DNA of 64,000 bases, taken from contig OZ253454.1 of the NCBI GenBank assembly GCA_965261475.1, positions 1,302,001 through 1,366,000 of the forward strand, in the 5' to 3' direction. Within the stretch, counting starts at the first letter, position 1. Every line of letters starts with the position of its first letter. The position numbers and the translations under genes are program-made. This document shows positions 9,351 through 18,820 of this stretch, one piece after another. Under the pieces are notes generated by a model. It was not told the DNA's origin, did no database searches, and worked only from the letters and a program-made list of their open reading frames with translations. Origin of the DNA: G965261475 sp965261475 [NCBI: bacterium] (lineage in GTDB: Bacteria > SAR324 > XYD2-FULL-50-16).

Positions 9351-10235
9351 ATGACAAAGACAATACACAAAGAATTTTTATTTTTATCGCCTGCTAAAAT
9401 TAACTTGTTTTTGCAAGTGATGTTTCAAAGGAAAGACGGATACCATGAAATTATTACAGATTTATTGGCAGTAAATTTATACGATGAAATCAAAATTATC
9501 CCACAAGCAACCACAAATAAAAAAATACTTATTCGTAAAAATTATTCCACACAAACAATAGATTTAGTACAACAAGCAATCTCATTATTAGAAGAGAAAA
9601 TAAACAGATCTTTTTCTCTACTTATCAAAATAACAAAACAAATTCCTATAGGGGCAGGGTTAGGCGGTGGTAGCTCTAATGCAGCTACTATACTTTTAGC
9701 ACTCAATCGTATTTTTAATTTAGGACTTACTACTGCTGAGCTGTGCGCTCTAGCGAATAAACTAGGAGCAGATGTTGCTTTTTTTCTCTACCAAAAACCA
9801 ATGAGAATGGGTGGAATAGGAGAAGTCCCACTTGCTCCTCTTAGCATCAGAGCTTTGCCTATACTTATACTAAAACCAAACTTCTCCATTGCTACAAAAA
9901 ATAGTTATCAAAATTATAAAATTCAAAACCGTAAAATAAATTTTGCTCCACACTATAGTTTAGCACAAGTCAAAAAAATATCTGTTTTGCAAAATAGCCT
10001 GTATGCTGCAGCTTGCAAAAAATACCCTCTTTTAAAAAAATACCATCAAAAATTACAAGATACACTGCCTTTATCTGTGCAAATGAGTGGCTCCGGAAGT
10101 AGTTTATTTGCTATATATCAATGCGCAAGTCTCCGAGACCACGCTGCATCAATACTCCAAACATCTAATAGTAAAAATGAGTTTCAACTGTACCCTTGTA
10201 GCAATCTTTGCTCAACTAAACTACCACTGCTTTAG
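9351..10235 (+). CDS. ispE: 4-diphosphocytidyl-2-C-methyl-D-erythritol kinase
   Basis: GHMP kinase of the MEP isoprenoid pathway, phosphorylating CDP-methylerythritol. Visible motifs are the substrate-binding start (LSPAKINLFLQV...KDGYHEI), the ATP-binding loop PIGAGLGGGSSNAA at about residue 100, and the C-terminal MSGSGSSLFAIY. At 294 residues the length is normal. The 161 bases between it and gst contain only a short inverted repeat (TACC/GGTA near 9307-9318); I see no tRNA or prs gene, which often neighbour ispE. Its 3' end overlaps the convergent TPR gene by 15 bases. Confidence 0.96.
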   Translation: MTKTIHKEFLFLSPAKINLFLQVMFQRKDGYHEIITDLLAVNLYDEIKIIPQATTNKKILIRKNYSTQTIDLVQQAISLLEEKINRSFSLLIKITKQIPIGAGLGGGSSNAATILLALNRIFNLGLTTAELCALANKLGADVAFFLYQKPMRMGGIGEVPLAPLSIRALPILILKPNFSIATKNSYQNYKIQNRKINFAPHYSLAQVKKISVLQNSLYAAACKKYPLLKKYHQKLQDTLPLSVQMSGSGSSLFAIYQCASLRDHAASILQTSNSKNEFQLYPCSNLCSTKLPLL

Positions 10236-10955
10236 CAAGAGTAGCGCTTCTTGTTGAAACAACACTAAAAATCCAATTTCTTCTGATCTTTTGCTTTGCA
10301 AAATAATTGCTAAGTTTTGCTTAGCTAATCGAGCTTGATGATTTTTAAAATAAGCCTTAGCTAAAAATAAATTAGCTCTATGGAATAAAGGGTTGGCAGC
10401 TAAAGATTGTTGAAAAAGTGCAATAGATTTAGCTAAATCTCCACCTAAAGCAGTGGGTAATTTAAGGTAATAAACACCTAATGCACAAAGTGCTCTTTCA
10501 GAATTCTGTCTTTGACTAATAACAAACTCTAAATCTTCTTTGATATTATCTGTTAAAAAAAGCAAGGATTTTAGTAGCCCAGAATGAAGTAAATTAGTGC
10601 CATTGATAATTGCATTCCAAAGACGAATATCAGTATTTTGAGGGTAATTTACAATTGCTTGTTTCATATAAAATTTAGCTTCTTTGAGAATATTCCTTTT
10701 TTGTTGTTTGCTATTTATTTTTTCTTGTCTAACCCAGAGTGCTCTAGCTAACTTCCAATAAACTTCTGCTTTTTGAGCATCAATATCAAAGGCGTTTTTG
10801 TAATACTGGATAGCTAGCGGTAGGTTGCGGTCAAAATCATGATGCTGATATAAGCTATCAGCCATTTTAAGATTATAGTCGTAAAGCTTCTGCTCTAGGC
10901 TAGCTTCTACAGAACTGCTAAAAAACAATCCCAAAAGCAAAAAAAAAATTCTCAT
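10221..10955 (-). CDS. Small exported TPR protein
   Basis: Function unknown. An N-terminal signal peptide (MRIFFLLLGLFFSSSVEASL, cleavage probably after VEA) is followed by about 220 helical residues with TPR-like repeats (QYYKNAFDIDAQKAEVYWKLARAL; LFQQSLAANPLFHRANLFLAKAYF). It is probably a soluble periplasmic scaffold of the TRAP/YbgF-like helical type. It is divergent from gspE with a 69-base spacer that holds a CTAGT-AA-ACTAG inverted repeat at 10993-11004. That position next to gspE-gspF-TPR could mean a role in the secretion machine, but this is only context. Confidence 0.7.
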   Translation of the reverse strand: MRIFFLLLGLFFSSSVEASLEQKLYDYNLKMADSLYQHHDFDRNLPLAIQYYKNAFDIDAQKAEVYWKLARALWVRQEKINSKQQKRNILKEAKFYMKQAIVNYPQNTDIRLWNAIINGTNLLHSGLLKSLLFLTDNIKEDLEFVISQRQNSERALCALGVYYLKLPTALGGDLAKSIALFQQSLAANPLFHRANLFLAKAYFKNHQARLAKQNLAIILQSKRSEEIGFLVLFQQEALLLLKQW

Positions 10956-11024
10956 TTTTACCTTAAAAGTGTAAAACTATGACAACATCATACTAGTAAA
11001 CTAGCATAATTTATAAAAATTACG

Positions 11025-12338
11025 ATGAAAAAAGATAGCGAATTAGTAGCAATGCAACATTTAGCTCAAAATTTTAAACTCGATATTTGGGAAAATAGCC
11101 TAGCAATACCTTATCAAAAAAGCAAAAATAATCGTAATTTATTGCTAGAAAAAAAACTTTTTTTTACTTGGGTAGAAGAAAAACAAAAAATTCTTATTTT
11201 TGTGTCTATTCAATCTAGTTTAGCAGAAATATTTCAATTTGCCTCTTTCTTTGAGAAACCAATTGTCATTTATCTGACATTTATACAACTTATTCGAGAA
11301 AGACTAGCTGGACTGCAAGGAGCAAAACAGCACTCTCAAAATAATTTTATTTCTTCTTTTTTACAAGAATTACTAGAGTTAGCCACTTACAAAAAAGCAA
11401 CAGATATTCACCTAGAGCCTACTAAAAAAGATATCTACAATCTACAGCTGAGAATAAATGGAATTTTGCAAGCATATAAAGACTCAGCTCCTACAGAAGT
11501 TCTATTTAAAATAAAACTACTGTCTAAAATGGATATTGCAAAAACTCATTTTCCTCAGGACGGTTATATGAATTTTACCAATAAACTAGGTAAAAAATTT
11601 GATCTGCGAGTGTCTACACTACCATCTGTAATGGGAGAAAAAATGGTTGTCAGAATTTTACCACTAGAAAATCTAGAGATCAATTTAGAAAAACTCAATT
11701 TTACAGCTGCTTTCATTGCTGCCATTAAAAAAGTTATTCAAGCGCAATCTGGATGGATTGTAGTAGCAGGTCCTACGGGCTCTGGTAAAACTACAACGCT
11801 CTATTCTATTGTTAGAGAATTGATCAAAAAAAATTTGAATATTATCACAGTAGAAGACCCCGTAGAATACCGTTTAGCAGGAGTAACTCAAGTAGAAGTC
11901 AAAGAAAAAATAGGCTTAACTTTTGCTAAGATCTTGCGCTCTAGTTTACGACAAGACCCAGATGTTATTTTAATCGGAGAAATCAGAGACGAAGAAACCG
12001 CTAAGATTGCTGCTAGCGCTGCTAAAACAGGGCATCTAGTGCTCACAACCGTCCACAGTGCTAATGTATTAGAAACTATACAAAGATTAAAATTTTTACA
12101 AATAAGCTCAGAAGATTTAGCAAACTCCTTTAAATTGATTATTGCACAAAGATTGTTAATTGCACCAAAACTACACCAAAGAATCCCCGTTATAGAATAC
12201 CTAGAAAATAGCACTAAAATTAGAAACGCAATCTTAGAAGAAAAATCTATAATTGAAATAGAAAAAATAATGAAACTACAAAAATTTGTTTCTTTGCAAG
12301 AAAACGCAAACAAACTAGGCATCAGTATCATGGAATGA
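11025..12338 (+). CDS. gspE: Type II secretion/type IV pilus-type assembly ATPase (GspE-like)
   Basis: Hexameric cytoplasmic ATPase driving pseudopilus assembly. After an N-terminal domain (1-100) come the N2E domain (YKKATDIHLEPTKKD), Walker A GPTGSGKT at about 249-256, the Asp box (TVEDPVEYRLAGVTQVEV), Walker B (DPDVILIGEIRDEETA) and the His box (GHLVLTTVHSAN). The zinc-binding four-cysteine insert that usually follows AQRL is absent: AQRLLIAPKLHQRIPVIEYLE runs straight into the next helix. At 437 residues it is shorter than typical GspE (about 500). Its stop overlaps the gspF start (ATGA). PilB is an alternative, but gspC in the window favours GspE. Confidence 0.85.
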   Translation: MKKDSELVAMQHLAQNFKLDIWENSLAIPYQKSKNNRNLLLEKKLFFTWVEEKQKILIFVSIQSSLAEIFQFASFFEKPIVIYLTFIQLIRERLAGLQGAKQHSQNNFISSFLQELLELATYKKATDIHLEPTKKDIYNLQLRINGILQAYKDSAPTEVLFKIKLLSKMDIAKTHFPQDGYMNFTNKLGKKFDLRVSTLPSVMGEKMVVRILPLENLEINLEKLNFTAAFIAAIKKVIQAQSGWIVVAGPTGSGKTTTLYSIVRELIKKNLNIITVEDPVEYRLAGVTQVEVKEKIGLTFAKILRSSLRQDPDVILIGEIRDEETAKIAASAAKTGHLVLTTVHSANVLETIQRLKFLQISSEDLANSFKLIIAQRLLIAPKLHQRIPVIEYLENSTKIRNAILEEKSIIEIEKIMKLQKFVSLQENANKLGISIME

Positions 12339-13525
12339 TAATTTTTAAAAGATTGTATTTGTGGCAAGGTATCAATATCGTACACAAACAAAAATTTGGG
12401 CTAAAAATAGCTCATAGTAAAAGTAAACTTATAAAAGTTTTAAATAAAAATGGTATTTATCAAATTAAAATAACTACTATTCCTAGCTCAGTGCAACACA
12501 AGCAGCTCTCACTAGTAGAATTACTCACTTTCTTGCGTGCTATATCTTCCTATTTTAGGATTGGTCTATCCCTACAAGAGGCACTACCACAAGTAGCTAG
12601 TCAATTTTCGCTCCCCCTCTTAAAATATATTAGCTGCAGTCTCTACTTGGGGTTACACAAAGGAGAAAATTTAAGAGTATCTTTTGGCAATCTAGAAAAA
12701 AATTTTCCTTTATTTTTTTTATCTATGATTAGATTATCATCTACTGCTGGCAACCTAGAAAAAATTTTCCAAGATGCAACTGATTTTTATGACAAAATAG
12801 CAGAACGCAAAAAGAAGCTACAAGAAGCTATTAACTACCCCTTGTTTGTTTTAGGCTTTACTTGTCTAATTGTTTTTCTCATATTGTTTTTTATTATTCC
12901 TATGTTTCAAGGAGTTTATGTCAATTTTCAAAATGACGAACTACCACCTTTAACTCAAATAGCCATTTTGGTTTCTGATTTTTTGAGAGCTAATATTATT
13001 TTTTTATGTGGCGGTTTATTCTGGCTTATTGTATTTAAAAAAAAAAAATGGTTAAATCAAATAAACCCGCTTTCTTTTTTTAGCTATCTCAAAAGCATAT
13101 TGACTAGAAAACTCTTAGATCCTTTATTATTTGCCTACGCTATGCACAATTTATTGCAACAAGCCGTCTCTTTAGACGACGCTTTGTGCGCAACTAGTAG
13201 CGTACTTGCAAAAGAAAACGCAAAAAAAGTAACATCTATCTCAAAATTATTACACAGTGGGAAAAGTTTTTATCAATCTTGTCAGCAGGTCAATTTGTAC
13301 TGGAAAGAATTTGCTACTATTTTTACAATCGCAGAAAAAACTGGAGACTTAACTACTGGATTTAAAAATATCTATAAATTTTGGGATGAAAAATTTGACC
13401 TCAAAATTCAACAATTCGCTAAAATTTTACAATTCTTTATTATTGCTTTTGCAGGTTTGATAATTTTTGGTGTTTTCTTGGCGGTTTATTTGCCTTTGCT
13501 AGAGCTCGGATCTGTGGGTTTTTAA
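12335..13525 (+). CDS. gspF: Type II secretion inner-membrane platform protein (GspF-like)
   Basis: Polytopic platform protein that couples to the GspE ATPase. Two T2SSF cytoplasmic helical domains are visible (about 70-170, ELLTFLRAISSYFRIGLSLQEAL, and about 270-370), separated by membrane segments at about 167-190 (FVLGFTCLIVFLILFFII) and 215-230. A final segment at about 370-390 (IIAFAGLIIFGVFLAVYLPL) ends the protein. This is the classical GspF/PilC arrangement at normal length. It follows gspE with an ATGA overlap and precedes a TPR gene by 12 bases. Confidence 0.88.
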   Translation: MIIFKRLYLWQGINIVHKQKFGLKIAHSKSKLIKVLNKNGIYQIKITTIPSSVQHKQLSLVELLTFLRAISSYFRIGLSLQEALPQVASQFSLPLLKYISCSLYLGLHKGENLRVSFGNLEKNFPLFFLSMIRLSSTAGNLEKIFQDATDFYDKIAERKKKLQEAINYPLFVLGFTCLIVFLILFFIIPMFQGVYVNFQNDELPPLTQIAILVSDFLRANIIFLCGGLFWLIVFKKKKWLNQINPLSFFSYLKSILTRKLLDPLLFAYAMHNLLQQAVSLDDALCATSSVLAKENAKKVTSISKLLHSGKSFYQSCQQVNLYWKEFATIFTIAEKTGDLTTGFKNIYKFWDEKFDLKIQQFAKILQFFIIAFAGLIIFGVFLAVYLPLLELGSVGF

Positions 13526-13537
13526 TTTTTAGCATAG

Positions 13538-15658
13538 ATGAAACAAGCGCTCTTTATTATTTTGCTATTCGCCTTCTGCAACCCCCTTTGGGCAGCTATA
13601 TCTTTAAAAGAAAAAAACAGTTTAGCCCTGATAGAAAAACTATCTCAGGACTCCCTGTCTCACTTGGCACTGCTAGAAGTAGAGTATTTTTTAGCTAACT
13701 TTCCTAGTAGTAGCAAGAAAAAAGAAGTCAAACTCCAACAAGCTACTCTATTGACAAAAATAACCGATTACCAAGCTTCTATACAAATATTATCAGGATT
13801 AAAAATAACAGAGTTTCAAAAAGAAACCTATGAAGATCTTATTTTCTTGCAGGCAAAAAATTACCTTTTTACCCATGATTTTACACAGAGTTTAATTTTT
13901 TTTCAAAATATAGCTAGAGAAAAACAAGATTTATACTACTCCAATGCTTTTTATCAAGGAGTAGCTTACCTGTTTCTAGGGGAGCTTTTACTAGCAAAAC
14001 AAACAATCAACAACATCTCAAAAAACAAACAAACAAAGCGAGAACAACAAATTTTAGCAACTATCAACAAATGGAGTCCTCCAGAAAACATCACAACAAT
14101 ATTGGCAAATAAAAATTTTTCTCAGCTAGAAAAATTGATCCTAACAACTCTTTTTTTTGAGTTAGAGCTACAACAAAAGAATACAAAACAAGCACTAGAA
14201 AAATTGTTTTTTTTTAACTTACAAAATAAAAAATCAGATGGAATTTTTGCTATAGTAGATTTTTTAGTAGGTAAAGCTTTGTATAAGCTAGCTCAAGCTC
14301 AGCACTTGGAACATAAAATATTGCAAGAAGCTAAACAGTTTTTAGTGTCTTATCAAGAAAAACACAATAGCCCAACTCATCAGAGTTATTTTTATCTTGG
14401 CAATATTTATGCGGAATTAGGTGAGTATGATTTAGCTTATCGACAATACAATAATTTGCTACAGTATGTAGAATATACTAAACTAACGGATTTCATACTA
14501 AATTATGTCAAACTAAGTAGATTTTTACAAAAAACTTCCCTAGTTCCTGAGATTTTACAAAAAGCAACCAATAATACTACAGAGTTAAATACCAAAAAAA
14601 AATTTATCACAACATTGATAGATTTTTATACAGCGCAAAAAGTATGCAACAAAGCGGAGAGTTACCTCTTAGAAGTAGCGAGTATCACAAATAGTATAAA
14701 AAATTTTGAAGGCAATTTTATTCTGGGAAAATGCTATTTTGAGCAAAATGAACAGCTCAAAAGTTTGCATTATTTGGAAAAAATTCCCCTAGAGTACTCT
14801 AACGCCGCAAAAATTACTAAAATGATAGCTATAATTCTAGGTAAGCAAAAAAATAAAGAAAAATTTTTAGCATACTTTGCACCGACTAAAGACCCTGCAA
14901 CAAAAAAACACCAAGCAATACAAATAAATACTCTGCAATACTACTACTACGCAAAAGATTGGCAAGAGTTTATTAAAAATTTTCAGGCTTTGGAAAAAAC
15001 AAATTTTTTCTTAGCCGATTTTGACACCAAAAAACAACTAGCAACTGCTTACACTCAAAACAATCAACAAAGCAAAGCTACTGCAATCTATCTAGCACTA
15101 CTCAAAAATAACCTTGCTCCAAAAGACACCTCAGCCATTGTAAAAAAACTAATTCAAATATATCAAAAACAAAAATCTTACGCTAAAATCTCAGAGGTTT
15201 ATAAAATATTGTTAGAGGACCTGGCAGAAGCAAACAAGCCAAAAACCGAATTATTAATTGCTAAAAACTATCTAGCTGCTAAAAAAACTGTTTTAGCACA
15301 AAAATGGTTTCGGCGTATAGCCTATAGAAAAAATACTGCAACAATTCTAAACTACACAGAGCTGCAAGCAGAAGCGTTTTACTATCTTGCTGGAATTTAC
15401 TCTGCACAAAAAAAATATAAATCTGCAATTACGATTTTAATACCCGAGCTAAAACGCATTAGCATCAAAAACAAGTGGTACAGTAGGCTAAACTTTACAA
15501 TAGCTCAAGCCTACGCCAATCTACAACAATGGAAAAATGCTCTCAAACACTACAAAAAAGTAACAAATAAAAAAAATAGCAAGGAGAGTAGAATTGCTAA
15601 AGGCAACATCAATAAAATTCAGAGCTTCCTAACAAAGCAAAAACAAAATAATCAATAA
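13538..15658 (+). CDS. Exported TPR-repeat protein in the gspEF operon
   Basis: Function unknown. A signal peptide (MKQALFIILLFAFCNPLWA) is followed by about 680 residues of helical repeats with TPR signatures (YFYLGNIYAELGEYDLAYRQYNNLL; YYLAGIYSAQKKYKSAITILI; AQAYANLQQWKNALKHYKKV). It is predicted periplasmic or outer-membrane-associated. It begins 12 bases after gspF on the same strand, so it is probably co-transcribed with gspE and gspF and may assist secretin or pseudopilus assembly; this is inference from position. It converges on uvrA with a 39-base gap. Confidence 0.75.
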   Translation: MKQALFIILLFAFCNPLWAAISLKEKNSLALIEKLSQDSLSHLALLEVEYFLANFPSSSKKKEVKLQQATLLTKITDYQASIQILSGLKITEFQKETYEDLIFLQAKNYLFTHDFTQSLIFFQNIAREKQDLYYSNAFYQGVAYLFLGELLLAKQTINNISKNKQTKREQQILATINKWSPPENITTILANKNFSQLEKLILTTLFFELELQQKNTKQALEKLFFFNLQNKKSDGIFAIVDFLVGKALYKLAQAQHLEHKILQEAKQFLVSYQEKHNSPTHQSYFYLGNIYAELGEYDLAYRQYNNLLQYVEYTKLTDFILNYVKLSRFLQKTSLVPEILQKATNNTTELNTKKKFITTLIDFYTAQKVCNKAESYLLEVASITNSIKNFEGNFILGKCYFEQNEQLKSLHYLEKIPLEYSNAAKITKMIAIILGKQKNKEKFLAYFAPTKDPATKKHQAIQINTLQYYYYAKDWQEFIKNFQALEKTNFFLADFDTKKQLATAYTQNNQQSKATAIYLALLKNNLAPKDTSAIVKKLIQIYQKQKSYAKISEVYKILLEDLAEANKPKTELLIAKNYLAAKKTVLAQKWFRRIAYRKNTATILNYTELQAEAFYYLAGIYSAQKKYKSAITILIPELKRISIKNKWYSRLNFTIAQAYANLQQWKNALKHYKKVTNKKNSKESRIAKGNINKIQSFLTKQKQNNQ

Positions 15659-15697
15659 AAATTGATTGCTAGTAATGAAGCAAAAATCAATCTCTTA

Positions 15698-18481
15698 TCA
15701 CAAAATATCTTTTAAAAATTTTCCCGTCCAACTATTCTTGGCTTTACTGACAGTTTCTGGAGTACCCACTGTTAGTATTTCGCCTCCTTGTTGACCTCCT
15801 TCTGGTCCTAAATCAATTAGCCAATCCGCGCATTTAATCAAATCTAAATTATGCTCTATTACTATTACAGTATTTTTTTTATCTACTAAATTTTGTATAA
15901 TCTCCACTAGTTTTGCTACATCGTGAAAATGCAAACCTGTAGTAGGCTCATCCATAATAAATAAAGTTTTAGTAGTACTAGGTCGGGATAGCTCTGTTGC
16001 TAATTTAACTCTCTGTGCTTCTCCTCCCGATAAACTTGGTGCTGGCTGACCTAAGCGAATATAGCCCAAGCCTATACGGCTGAGAGTCTCTAAAAAAGGG
16101 GAGATAGCGCGATGATTTTTAAAAAAAATTTTTGCTTTTTCTACTGTTAGAGCTAAAATATCTGCAATATTTTTACCGCGATACCTTACTTTGAGTGTTT
16201 CTTCGTTGTACCTTGCTCCCTTGCAACTTTCACAAACTATACTAACATCAGGAAGAAAAAACATTTCTATATTTTTTGACCCTTGTCCCTTGCAAGCATC
16301 GCATCTTCCTCCTTTCACATTAAAAGAAAATCTTCCTGGTTGATAGCCGCGTGTTTTTGCTTCTTGACTCATAGCAAAAAGTTTGCGAATGGCGTCAAAA
16401 ACTCCCGTATAGGTTGCAGGATTGGAGCGAGATGTCCTACCAATAGGAGATTGATCTACAAAAATAATTTTATCTATCTGCTCTACTCCTTGGATTTGTT
16501 TTATTTTTCCTGGCTGAATTTTTTGACTACCTAGTTTTTTGAGTAAATTCTTATAAAGACACTCGATAGAAAGAGTAGATTTACCAGAGCCCGAGACTCC
16601 TGTAACGCAAATAAATACACCTAGAGGGAATTTTATACGGATATTTTTTAAATTATTTTCACTACAGCCTTGCATAGCAATAAATTTATCCCACTTTCTT
16701 CTTTTAGCTGGCGTCTGAATAGTGAGTTCTTCTCTTAAATACTTAGCGGTGAGACTATCTAGTTTGAGTAACTCTTGCGGTGTTGCTTGTGCTACCACGG
16801 AGCCTCCATGCTCACCGGCTCCTGGACCTATATCTATGACTTGGTCAGAAGTCAAAATCACATTTCTATCGTGCTCTACTACAATGACTGTGTTATCGTA
16901 AGCTTGTAATTTGCGTAGGGTTTGGATTAACCTTAAATTATCTCTGTAGTGCAGTCCTATGGTAGGCTCATCTAAAACATAAGTAACTCCTGATAATTGA
17001 GAGCCCAACTGACAGGCAAGACGAATTCTTTGTTGCTCACCACCAGAGAGGCTATTGGTTTCTCTATCCAAAGATAGATAACTCAAACCTACATCTGCTA
17101 AAAAATTTAATTTTTCTAAAATAGCTTTTTGGAGGGGCTCTGTAATAATTTGTTGTTCTTTAGTAAATTTTAACTTTTGAAAAAACTTAATAATATTTAC
17201 TACCGTCATTTGATTAAGTTGTGCTATGTTTTTTGTGGCTACTTTGATTGCTAACACTGCTTGTTTAAGACGAGCACCTTCACAAACCGTACATTGTTTT
17301 TTGACCATAAACGCATGCAAACGTTTTTTCTGCGACTCTGTAGCAGCATAATAAAACCTTCTTTTGAGATGAGATAGAAGACCCTCATAACCTTTAAAAC
17401 CGTAAAAAAATTGTTTTTTAATTTCTTTGCTTAAATCTTTCCACTTAGTGTCACTAGTAACTCCAAAAGCCCTACAAAACCAACGTACTGCTTTGTCGTA
17501 AGAATGTACTCTCATTATAGCCGCACCGCACTTTTTCCAAGCGTAAATTGCACCTTCTGCTAAAGTCAAATTATCATCAGGAATAATTAAATCTTCATCT
17601 GGGTCTAAAAGATTACCTAAACCATTGCAATTTTGACAAGCTCCAAAAGGCGAATTGAAAGAAAAAACACGAGGAGAGATTTCAGAAAGTAGCATGCCGT
17701 GTTTGGGACAAGTAAAATTTTCACTAAAAAGCTCTTCTTGCCACGAATCACTCCCTGCTTTTTGAGACAGTATAGCTATGACGCCCTGACTCATTTGCAA
17801 CGACATTTCCACAGCTTCATTAAGTTGACTCTTGAGATCTTCTTTTAAAATCAACCTATCTACAACGACATCAATATTGTGGTTGTGAGTTTTGACTAAT
17901 TTTGGAACTTCTGCGAGGTCGTAAATTTGTTGGTTAACCCTTACTTTAGAAAAACCGTCACGTAGTAGTCTTTTAAAAACTTCTTTGTGCTCTCCTTTAG
18001 CGCTTTTAACTAGAGGGCTTAAAATTTGTAATTTTGTATTTTGAGGATGCTGTAATAAATATTGCGTAATATCTTCTGCTGATTGAGTGCTAATTTTTTG
18101 GGAGCATTTATAGCAGAAAGCCTCTCCTACTCTAGAGAAAAGTACACGCAAATAATCATAAATTTCTGTAGCAGTTGCAACAGTAGAGCGAGGGGTAGCA
18201 CTTCTGGTTTTTTGCTCTATAGCTATGGTAGGAGTAAGTCCAGTGATAGATTCTACATCTGGTTTTTCCATTTGCCCCAAAAACTGCCTAGCATAAGAAG
18301 AAAGAGATTCTATATAGCGTCTTTGTCCTTCTGCGTATATAGTATCAAAAGCTAAAGAAGATTTACCACTACCCGACAATCCAGTAATAACTACAAAACT
18401 TCTTTTCGGTATATCTAGGTTTATACCTTTGAGGTTGTGCTCTTTAGCTTGTTTAATAGAAATAAAATTTTTAGCATCCAT
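15698..18481 (-). CDS. uvrA: Excinuclease ABC subunit A
   Basis: DNA-damage recognition ATPase of nucleotide excision repair. Two ABC modules are present. Each has a Walker A (GLSGSGKSSLAFDT near residue 35; GVSGSGKSTLS near 640) and a signature motif (SLSGGEQQRIRLA near 490; SLSGGEAQRVKLA near 835). Both zinc sites are kept (CYKC...CPKH/CQNC and CDAC...CESC). At 927 residues it is normal. The ATG at 18481 starts MDAKNFISIKQAKEHNLKGI. It is transcribed away from metY across a 371-base region. Confidence 0.98.
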   Translation of the reverse strand: MDAKNFISIKQAKEHNLKGINLDIPKRSFVVITGLSGSGKSSLAFDTIYAEGQRRYIESLSSYARQFLGQMEKPDVESITGLTPTIAIEQKTRSATPRSTVATATEIYDYLRVLFSRVGEAFCYKCSQKISTQSAEDITQYLLQHPQNTKLQILSPLVKSAKGEHKEVFKRLLRDGFSKVRVNQQIYDLAEVPKLVKTHNHNIDVVVDRLILKEDLKSQLNEAVEMSLQMSQGVIAILSQKAGSDSWQEELFSENFTCPKHGMLLSEISPRVFSFNSPFGACQNCNGLGNLLDPDEDLIIPDDNLTLAEGAIYAWKKCGAAIMRVHSYDKAVRWFCRAFGVTSDTKWKDLSKEIKKQFFYGFKGYEGLLSHLKRRFYYAATESQKKRLHAFMVKKQCTVCEGARLKQAVLAIKVATKNIAQLNQMTVVNIIKFFQKLKFTKEQQIITEPLQKAILEKLNFLADVGLSYLSLDRETNSLSGGEQQRIRLACQLGSQLSGVTYVLDEPTIGLHYRDNLRLIQTLRKLQAYDNTVIVVEHDRNVILTSDQVIDIGPGAGEHGGSVVAQATPQELLKLDSLTAKYLREELTIQTPAKRRKWDKFIAMQGCSENNLKNIRIKFPLGVFICVTGVSGSGKSTLSIECLYKNLLKKLGSQKIQPGKIKQIQGVEQIDKIIFVDQSPIGRTSRSNPATYTGVFDAIRKLFAMSQEAKTRGYQPGRFSFNVKGGRCDACKGQGSKNIEMFFLPDVSIVCESCKGARYNEETLKVRYRGKNIADILALTVEKAKIFFKNHRAISPFLETLSRIGLGYIRLGQPAPSLSGGEAQRVKLATELSRPSTTKTLFIMDEPTTGLHFHDVAKLVEIIQNLVDKKNTVIVIEHNLDLIKCADWLIDLGPEGGQQGGEILTVGTPETVSKAKNSWTGKFLKDIL

Positions 18482-18629
18482 ATTAAAATTAAGTAAAAGA
18501 AATACCTATTTTTAGCAACTATTCTTTGTAAGAAAAAATTTAAAAACAACCTCATTAGAGATAAATTTTGCTGTTTTGATACTGCTATTTATTTGATAAA
18601 AAATAAAATTAAATACTAATAAAAAAATA

Positions 18630-18658
18630 TTGCATTAAAAAAAAAATCATTGTACTAT
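18630..18658 (+). promoter_or_regulatory. Putative promoter of the metY leader
   Basis: A TTGCAT hexamer at 18630-18635 and a TACTAT hexamer at 18653-18658 are separated by 17 bases, the optimal sigma-70 spacing; TTG immediately precedes the -10. Each hexamer matches the consensus only partly, so this is a moderate prediction. The expected start near 18665 would give a leader of about 190 nt before metY that contains a short ORF and a terminator. Confidence 0.45.
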
Positions 18659-18685
18659 TTTTACATATCTTTTAGAGTAGTCTTT

Positions 18686-18763
18686 ATGAAAAATTTTGTG
18701 ATGCGAATAATGTGCTTGATCTGTACCATTTTTTGGGGAAAAGCATTTTTGCATTCAAAATAA
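18686..18763 (+). CDS. Putative 25-residue leader peptide upstream of metY
   Basis: A short ATG-to-TAA ORF with methionine codons at positions 1, 6 and 9 and cysteine codons at 10 and 13 (core M-R-I-M-C-L-I-C). It sits between a plausible promoter and a strong intrinsic terminator, the layout of a translated attenuation leader. No Shine-Dalgarno sequence is seen, but that is true of nearly all genes here. Whether it is translated is inference. The rest of the 371-base uvrA-metY gap holds only AT-rich sequence. Confidence 0.4.
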   Translation: MKNFVMRIMCLICTIFWGKAFLHSK

Positions 18764-18785
18764 GATAACTCTAAATTTTGTTTAC

Positions 18786-18820
18786 AAAAAGCCCCCTCAA
18801 AGAATTTGAGGGGGCTTTTT
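18786..18820 (+). terminator. Rho-independent terminator (probable attenuator) before metY
   Basis: A perfect stem with a GCCCCCTC/GAGGGGGC core, extended by AAA/TTT and five further A:T pairs, closes on a GAA loop and runs into T6, ending 33 bases before the metY ATG. The flanking genes uvrA and metY diverge, so no plus-strand gene upstream needs a terminator. It therefore most likely ends transcription of the metY leader itself. This is the most GC-rich hairpin seen in the window. Confidence 0.8.
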
